From VBCK01 sp035511515 (GTDB taxonomy: Bacteria > Pseudomonadota > Gammaproteobacteria > Burkholderiales > Burkholderiaceae_F), in the NCBI GenBank assembly GCA_035511515.1, contig DATKFG010000074.1:27036-91035 (forward strand): 64,000 nt of DNA, read 5' to 3'. Made by a program: the position numbers and the translations under genes. This document shows positions 58,737-64,000 of this stretch, one piece after another. A model generated the notes under the pieces. That model saw nothing but the letters and a program-made list of their open reading frames with translations, ran no database searches and was not told the origin of the DNA. Each line of letters begins with the position of its first letter. Positions within the stretch are counted from its first letter, which is position 1.

Positions 58737-60667
58737 TAGCTGCGCTCGGCCTGAACGCCATTGGATAGCTCCAGATGGTGCGAGTGCAGAAGATTGTAGC
58801 CACGGGCGGAGACCTGGAGGCGCTCGGACACCGCCCAGCCGAGGTGCGCGTTGAGCTCCGTATAAGAGGGAGACGGCGGCGTGGGCAGCGAGGCAACGCT
58901 GCGCAAATCCAGGTCGAGCTTGACCTTGCTGTTTAAATTCATCGAGGAGCGCAGGAAGAACTGGTAGGCCGGATCGTCCCCGGCGATCGCGGTGCCGCCG
59001 ATCGTGCTTGCGCCCGGCTTGAAGCGCAGGTTCTTGTGCAGCCAGTCGAACGCCGGACCGAGCCGCCACCATTCGGTCAACTGGTAGCTCCCCCACAGTT
59101 CGACGCCGTACGTATCGCCCTCCATGCCGTTGCCGAACATGATGGGAAAGCCGCCGGCAGGCACGCCAGCGCCGGGGATAGGGGGGAAGCCGCCGACCGT
59201 CACCTGGGCGTTGCGCAGATCCCGGTACTGGTTGTAATACGCTGAAATCGACAGCGATCCACTCGGCACGGGCTGCGCGCGATAGCCCACTTCGTAGGCG
59301 ATCAACTTCTCCGGCTGGAAACCGTCGCCCTTCAGCAGCGTGAGGGGCCCCTCGGTCTGAAAGAAGTCCCGATCTAGGCGCGACGGTGCCCGAATCGCCC
59401 GCGACACGGCGGACCACAGCAGGTCCTTATCCGTGACTTTCCAGGAAAATCTCACGCTCGGCAGCAGTTCGACCCCGCTATATGGATCGTCCTCCACTTT
59501 CGTCCCAAGGATCAGCTTGAGCGAGGGCAGCAGGGCAATGCTGTCCTGCACGAAGAAGTCATCCAGATCGAGCGTGCGGCGTTGCGGATCGAAGAATTGA
59601 TTGACCACGGGGCCGGGAGTCAGCACAAACGAGTCCTGCATGATGCGGTAACCCCCGCCCCAGACGATCTGCTGGCGGCTTCCCCACGCGAAGGTGTGCT
59701 GCAGCTCGACATCGTAGGTGCTCAGGTGTTCGGCGAAAGTGCGCGGGACACCGAGCTCGATATGGTCGTAGTAGGCATGAACCTCCAGGGCCGATCCGCC
59801 TTCGAACGGGTGGCTCCAGCGGGCGATCAGATTGTGGCCGGTAATTGCCTGGTTCGCCGCGACCGGCGACGCTTCGGAGCCCCGGTAGTAGTCGCCTTGC
59901 AGCGTCACGGCATCATGCTCTGGCGACCAGTCGAGGCGAAACCCGCCCTGGGGTTTGTGCCAATTGTCGTGCGCATTCATCCCGGTCGCGGTGGCGCTGT
60001 CGGCATAGAAGAAGTTGCTGACATAGGCACGGTAAGTCACGGCATCGCCCACCGAGCCGCCATATTGCAGGCTCGCGCGCCGCTCCAGATTGCCGGCGCC
60101 AAGATTGAACGCTCCTCCCTGGGTCTCGCCGGACTTGCGGGTGATGATGTTGATCACGCCGTTGACCGCGTTGGCTCCCCACAGCGTCGCGCCGGGTCCG
60201 CTGATCACCTCGATCCGGTCGATGTCGTCGGGCAGGACCTGCTGCAAATCCCAGAACACCCCGTTGGCGAAGGGTGTGTAGACGCTTCGCCCGTCGATCA
60301 GGACGAGCAGCTTGTCGCTGATGCTGCCATTAAATCCGCGTGCGGTGATTGCATAGCTGTGGGCCGTGATCTGCGCTACCTGCAGGTTGGGTGCCAGACG
60401 GAGCATTTCCGGGATACTGGTCGCGCCGGAGCGCAGGATCGCTTCGCGGGAAATCACATAGATCGCGGCCGCCGCCTCGCTCAGCGGCTCTGCCTTCTTC
60501 GATACCGAGGAAATGGTGATGTTGCTCAGATCCTCGATCGAAAGATCGAGAAGGCCCGGTGCATCGGCTGCCTGGGCGCGGTTCGCCACCGCCACGCCGA
60601 AATATGAAATAAAGATGAGCGATAACGCCGCCGTGACGGGACCGAGAGGTCCCGTACGCTTCCGCAC
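58706..60667 (-). CDS. TonB-dependent outer-membrane receptor
   Basis: 653-residue barrel receptor. The signal is VRKRTGPLGPVTAALSLIFI..., cut after RAQA; GTG 60667 gives this signal, while GTG 60721 would add 18 residues. The plug (about 40-170) shows IYVISREAILRSGATSIPEML, NGSISDKLLVLIDGRSVYTP and VISGPGATLWGANAVNGVINIITR; the barrel ends with a terminal strand RSYYIDVRLSVK. The plug resembles IroN/FepA-like and cobalamin/siderophore-type receptors; the ligand is open. The 3' end overlaps the triple-receiver kinase by 31 bp. Confidence 0.9.
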   Translation of the reverse strand: MRKRTGPLGPVTAALSLIFISYFGVAVANRAQAADAPGLLDLSIEDLSNITISSVSKKAEPLSEAAAAIYVISREAILRSGATSIPEMLRLAPNLQVAQITAHSYAITARGFNGSISDKLLVLIDGRSVYTPFANGVFWDLQQVLPDDIDRIEVISGPGATLWGANAVNGVINIITRKSGETQGGAFNLGAGNLERRASLQYGGSVGDAVTYRAYVSNFFYADSATATGMNAHDNWHKPQGGFRLDWSPEHDAVTLQGDYYRGSEASPVAANQAITGHNLIARWSHPFEGGSALEVHAYYDHIELGVPRTFAEHLSTYDVELQHTFAWGSRQQIVWGGGYRIMQDSFVLTPGPVVNQFFDPQRRTLDLDDFFVQDSIALLPSLKLILGTKVEDDPYSGVELLPSVRFSWKVTDKDLLWSAVSRAIRAPSRLDRDFFQTEGPLTLLKGDGFQPEKLIAYEVGYRAQPVPSGSLSISAYYNQYRDLRNAQVTVGGFPPIPGAGVPAGGFPIMFGNGMEGDTYGVELWGSYQLTEWWRLGPAFDWLHKNLRFKPGASTIGGTAIAGDDPAYQFFLRSSMNLNSKVKLDLDLRSVASLPTPPSPSYTELNAHLGWAVSERLQVSARGYNLLHSHHLELSNGVQAERSYYIDVRLSVK

Positions 60668-60827
60668 ACATTGGACGACGAGCAACACGGGCACCTGGGT
60701 GCCCGATATTAGGTCAAACACTTATAACGATGTAGCCTTCAGTCGGGAAATTTTATTTCCAGGGGATGTTGTCTAGAACGGATCGCGTCGATGATCCGAT
60801 TCCTCGGCGTTTCCAGCGGTTCGGATC

Positions 60828-61598
60828 ATGACGGGCAACTTCTACGACGATCTGGCCCCGTTCTACCATCTCCTCTACGAAGACTGGGAGCGCTCCATCG
60901 AGCGCCAGGGGGAAGTCCTTGCTGGCCTGCTGCGGCAGGCGGGCGTGGCGCCCGGCGACGAAGTGCTGGATGCGTCCTGCGGCATCGGCACCCAGACCGT
61001 GGGTCTGCTCGCCCGCGGGTTCCGGGTCACCGCCTCGGATACCTCCGCCGGCGCGCTCGCGCGCCTGCGTACGGAGCTGGCCGGCCGCGGCCTGCAGGCG
61101 GTCACGCGCATGGATGACCTGCGCGAGCTGCGCCACGCCGCAGACGGCTCGCTGGCCGCGGTCCTGGCCTGCGACAACAGCATTCCGCACCTGCTCGACG
61201 ACGGGCAGATCCTGCAGGCGTTTCGCAGTTGCCTGCGCTGTCTGCGGCCCGGCGGCATCGCCGTTTTCTCGGTACGCGACTACGCCCGCATCGAACGCCG
61301 CAACCCCGACCTGCGCCCGCACGCCGTGCGCGTGGAGCCGGGCGCGCGCCTGCTCGCCTATCAACTCTGGGAATGGGATGGAGACCACTACGACCTGCAC
61401 ATGTACCTGACACGCGATCCGGACGAGGGCCCGTGCGAGACCCGCGTCTTCCGCAGCCGTTATTACGCGATCGGCGTCGCGCGCCTGCTGCAACTGCTGG
61501 AGGAGGCGGGGTTCACGCAGCCGCGCCGGCTCGACGACGTCTACTTCCAGCCGCTGCTCACGGCGCGGCGCCCGGGTACCGGGGACGGTGAGAGATGA
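60828..61598 (+). CDS. class I SAM-dependent methyltransferase
   Basis: 256-residue methyltransferase with the Rossmann fold. Motif I is VLDASCGIGTQTVGLLARG (49-67), the acidic motif DTSA near 74-77, and post-motif LACDNSIPHLLDDGQ and LRPGGIAVFSVRDY. The opening YDDLAPFYHLLYEDW is shared with small-molecule N-methyltransferases of the glycine/sarcosine type, but the substrate is undetermined. It is divergent from the TonB receptor; no partner gene is evident. Confidence 0.88.
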   Translation: MTGNFYDDLAPFYHLLYEDWERSIERQGEVLAGLLRQAGVAPGDEVLDASCGIGTQTVGLLARGFRVTASDTSAGALARLRTELAGRGLQAVTRMDDLRELRHAADGSLAAVLACDNSIPHLLDDGQILQAFRSCLRCLRPGGIAVFSVRDYARIERRNPDLRPHAVRVEPGARLLAYQLWEWDGDHYDLHMYLTRDPDEGPCETRVFRSRYYAIGVARLLQLLEEAGFTQPRRLDDVYFQPLLTARRPGTGDGER

Positions 61599-61677
61599 CG
61601 ACGCATCCTGCCCGAGGAGTATGTGAAGCCGCGCCCCGTGTGGGCCGTTAGACCTTCGAATCGAGGGGGAGCTGACA

Positions 61678-62184
61678 ATGAAACGAGCGTCAATCGTGCT
61701 TGGCTGCGCGCTTCTGATCGGGAACGCTGGATCGAACGCCCAACAGCACCCGTCGTGCGCAGGTGCCCGACAACTTGGGACCTGGGCGCTTCAATCCTAC
61801 GTTACTGAGGATTTGGAAACCGGTCAAAAGACACCTCAGTTCGGCGAGCATCCGAGCGGCTACCTTTCTTACGGCCCGGACTGTCGGATGTACGCCATTC
61901 TCATCAAGGAGAATCGAAAGGCGCCCGCGGCACTGGTTCCGACGGATGCCGAGCGGGTTGATCTTTACGGCGGCCTTGTCGCCTACGCCGGGGCTTACAC
62001 CGTCGACGGAGACAAGGTCAGTCACCACATTGACGCCTCCTGGAATCAAGCGTGGACCGGAACGACGCAGGTGCGCCAGTTCAGGATTGACGGGAACACT
62101 CTGCACATTCGGACCCTGCCCGCGAAAAGCGCAATCACCGGCAGGCAAAGTGTCTCCGAGCTGGTCTGGACCAAAGTTCAATGA
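61678..62184 (+). CDS. exported lipocalin-like domain protein
   Basis: 168-residue protein with a signal peptide cut near residue 22 (IGNAGSNA). The mature part is a lipocalin-like beta-barrel: LGTWALQSYVTEDLETGQK, GYLSYGPDCRMYAILI, YAGAYTVDGDKVSHHIDASWN and RQFRIDGNTLHIRTLP. It carries two cysteines (PSCAG and PDCRM). The family binds small hydrophobic molecules or has no known role. It lies 79 bp after the methyltransferase and ends tail-to-tail with the aldo/keto reductase. Confidence 0.8.
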   Translation: MKRASIVLGCALLIGNAGSNAQQHPSCAGARQLGTWALQSYVTEDLETGQKTPQFGEHPSGYLSYGPDCRMYAILIKENRKAPAALVPTDAERVDLYGGLVAYAGAYTVDGDKVSHHIDASWNQAWTGTTQVRQFRIDGNTLHIRTLPAKSAITGRQSVSELVWTKVQ

Positions 62185-62330
62185 AGATCTGACCTGGCGC
62201 CTCGGCGGCGAGCCAGCTCGGATGTTCAGGGCCTAGCGGCCGCGCCCGGCTCCAACGGGCCTCTTCGCGATGACCTTGACCGCGATCAGGCAGGGGCCAT
62301 GGGCCCGTCTCGACACGCCGCCTGCCGTAA

Positions 62331-63221
62331 TCAATGCTTCACCGCCACCGCGGCGGCGATCCCGTCCAACTGCGCCAACGTCTGCGGCGATAGTGTCAAC
62401 TGCGCGGCGGCCAGGTTCTCGCGCAGGTGGGCCACCGATGATGTGCCAGGGATCAACAGGAGGTTGGGCGAGCGGTGCAGAAGCCACGCCAGCGCGACTT
62501 GCATTGGCGTGGCCCCGAGCCGGCCTGCGACGTCCGAGAGGGTGGACGACTGCAGCGGCGTGAATCCGCCCAGCGGGAAGAACGGCACGTACGCGATGCC
62601 CTTCCGGGCCAAGTCGTCGATCAGGGCGTCGTCGTAGCGGTGAGCCAGGTTGTAGTTGTTCTGCACACACACGATGTCGGTGATCGTCCGCGCCTGGGCC
62701 ACCTGGGTCGCCGTGACGTTGCTCAGGCCGATGTGGCGGATCAGTCCCTTGCGCCGGAGGTCCGCCAGCACGGTCACCTGCTCGGCGATGGACCCCTCCT
62801 CCACGCCGTGGCCCGACCCTATCACTCGGTAGTTCACGATGTCGAGCGCGTCCAAGCCCAGATTGCGGAGGTTATCGTGGACGCCATCGGTCAGGTCCTT
62901 GGGTGAGATGGCTGGCTGCCACGACTTGTCGGGCGGGCGGCGGCCTCCGAGCTTGGTAACGATCACCAACCCCTTCGGGTAAGGGTGCAGGGCCTGCCGG
63001 ATGATCTGGTTGGTGATGTGCGGGCCGTAGAAGTCGGACGTGTCGATATGGTTCACGCCGGCCGCAACGGCCTCGCGCAGAACGGCCACGGCGCCGGCCG
63101 GGTCCTTGGGCGGACCCCACACGCCGGGGCCGGCCAGCTGCATCGCTCCGTAGCCCATCCGTTGGACCGTCAATGACGTGCCGGGGAACGTGAACCGGCC
63201 GCCCAGCATGGCTTCAGTCAT
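62331..63221 (-). CDS. aldo/keto reductase family oxidoreductase
   Basis: 296-residue TIM-barrel reductase, distinct from the AKR at 9796. Motifs: HIDTSDFYGPHI (catalytic Asp and Tyr), IVTKLGGRRP (Lys), NYRVIGSGHGVEEGSI, IGLSNVTATQVAQART and the cofactor tail LIPGTSSVAHLRENLAA. AGGGAGC precedes the ATG. It is divergent from the alpha/beta hydrolase-domain gene across 269 bp. Substrate undetermined. Confidence 0.9.
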   Translation of the reverse strand: MTEAMLGGRFTFPGTSLTVQRMGYGAMQLAGPGVWGPPKDPAGAVAVLREAVAAGVNHIDTSDFYGPHITNQIIRQALHPYPKGLVIVTKLGGRRPPDKSWQPAISPKDLTDGVHDNLRNLGLDALDIVNYRVIGSGHGVEEGSIAEQVTVLADLRRKGLIRHIGLSNVTATQVAQARTITDIVCVQNNYNLAHRYDDALIDDLARKGIAYVPFFPLGGFTPLQSSTLSDVAGRLGATPMQVALAWLLHRSPNLLLIPGTSSVAHLRENLAAAQLTLSPQTLAQLDGIAAAVAVKH

Positions 63222-63490
63222 CGAGTTGCTCCCTTTCCAGTGCAGACACTGACAAGTCTACGTAACAGTACTGACGCCTGACCCCTAATCGCGGGCAGGT
63301 CTTCCACGATTCCGTTATCGAATCTTGCAGCGCAAATCGCCGCCCATTCGCGCTAGTCAACGTTTCCCGTGCGGACAGGCGGGAGGGGCACCAAAACGCC
63401 GATGGCGGTAACCTTTGAGGAACGTGCAGGCGTCTTACGGGCGTATTCGCGAGCTTTCGATCGAAGCATAAGCACGAAGGAGGACGACAT

Positions 63491-64000
63491 ATGAAGCAGA
63501 GCATGGCCGCTTGCCTGGCCGCGAGTTTGCTTTTGGCGGTCTCCCATGGTCCAGCCGAGGCGCGGATCACCCGTCTGCAGATCACGGTGATCCAATCCCC
63601 GACGTTCGAAGGTCGCTCCTTCGGCACGGGCGGGGTCGTGGGCGCCTATGAAAAGCTGATCGGGCGCGCCTATGGCGAAGTCGATCCCAACGATGCGGCC
63701 AACGCATTGATCACCGACCTGGCGCTGGCGCCGCGCAACGCCAGCGGCAGGGTCGAATACGCGATGGACGTCTATATCCTGAAGCCGGTGGACCTGCATC
63801 TGGGCAACCGCAAGCTGTTCGTCGAGGTGAACAACCGGGGCAGCAAGCTGTTCGGCGCCTTCAACGGCGCGCCCATCGGCAACGATCCTACGACAGCGGC
63901 CGACGCCGGCAATGCATTCCTGATGAACCAGGGCTACGCGCTGGCCTGGAATGGATGGGATCCAACCGCCGCGCCCGGAGGCAACCGACTGACGATCCAG
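63491..64000 (+). CDS. alpha/beta hydrolase-domain protein (Abhydrolase_10 type), N-terminal part, runs off window
   Basis: First 170 codons of an exported protein. The signal peptide (MKQSMAACLAASLLLAVS...) is cut after AEA near residue 24. The mature start ITRLQITVIQSPTFEGRSFG, then GAYEKLIGRAYGEVDPNDAANALITDLALAPRN and FVEVNNRGSKLF, fits the conserved N-terminus of the large alpha/beta hydrolase-domain proteins whose catalytic part is downstream. AAGGAGG seven bases before the ATG makes this start certain. It is divergent from the aldo/keto reductase; the reading frame is still open at base 64000. Confidence 0.85.
   Translation, partial: MKQSMAACLAASLLLAVSHGPAEARITRLQITVIQSPTFEGRSFGTGGVVGAYEKLIGRAYGEVDPNDAANALITDLALAPRNASGRVEYAMDVYILKPVDLHLGNRKLFVEVNNRGSKLFGAFNGAPIGNDPTTAADAGNAFLMNQGYALAWNGWDPTAAPGGNRLTIQ

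Noticed and set aside
1..64000. tRNA, rRNA, insertion sequences, integrase or attachment sites.
   Set aside because: I looked for transposase/integrase motifs, terminal inverted repeats with target duplications and cloverleaf-like sequences and saw none that I could support; a tRNA or Rfam scan would settle the RNA part.

Overview
The window is a 64-kb piece of a high-GC chromosome from a Gram-negative proteobacterium. An outer-membrane efflux lipoprotein, a Pal/OmpA lipoprotein, a TonB-dependent receptor, Tat/Sec-exported redox enzymes and a dctA/malic-enzyme pair all point that way. The mix (IorAB-type molybdenum hydroxylase, PQQ dehydrogenase, branched-chain ABC cluster with CoA ligases, Wsp-like chemosensory operon) resembles environmental Betaproteobacteria such as Burkholderiales or Rhodocyclales, but the genus cannot be fixed from sequence alone. 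I see no rRNA, tRNA, CRISPR array, complete insertion sequence or phage module.

Layout. 1-2471: end of a DHA2 drug exporter and its outer-membrane channel. 2431-10803 (minus): envelope cluster with an aldo/keto reductase, a patatin-like lipoprotein, a Pal-like lipoprotein, a very large class A penicillin-binding protein, a second patatin and two small overlapping reading frames. 10994-16890: exported small proteins and a signalling patch (OmpR-type regulator, CheY-like receiver, PAS hybrid kinase). 17024-23802: periplasmic oxidation, with an IorAB-type molybdopterin enzyme, a triheme cytochrome c, a DUF1275 membrane protein and a cytochrome c-PQQ fusion dehydrogenase. 24132-28824: a GAF/PAS sensor kinase with its NarL-type regulator divergent from the PQQ enzyme, then an isochorismatase-like hydrolase and an AraC regulator. 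29126-30378: a short peptide ORF coupled to a HAF-repeat secreted protein. 30518-34916: LysR regulator, azoreductase, DoxX, pirin and a third patatin. 35031-43461: acyl-CoA synthetase, five Liv-type ABC transporter genes and a PaaK-like ligase. 43489-49334: Old Yellow Enzyme, catalase-like peroxidase, C4-dicarboxylate carrier, malic enzyme and cupin. 49582-58736: a seven-gene chemosensory operon. 58706-64000: TonB receptor, methyltransferase, lipocalin-like protein, aldo/keto reductase and the start of an alpha/beta hydrolase-domain protein.

How the parts may work together. The 35-43 kb block looks like uptake plus CoA activation of a hydrophobic or aromatic acid. The 17-27 kb block looks like periplasmic alcohol/aldehyde oxidation under a dedicated two-component system. 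The most notable system is the operon at 49.6-58.7 kb. It has the Wsp parts list (CheW, CheR-TPR, CheW, MCP, CheA-REC, CheB), but a protein with three receiver domains and a histidine kinase sits where Wsp encodes its diguanylate cyclase, so the pathway may relay to a second kinase rather than to c-di-GMP. No flagellar or cheY/cheZ/cheD gene lies in the window.
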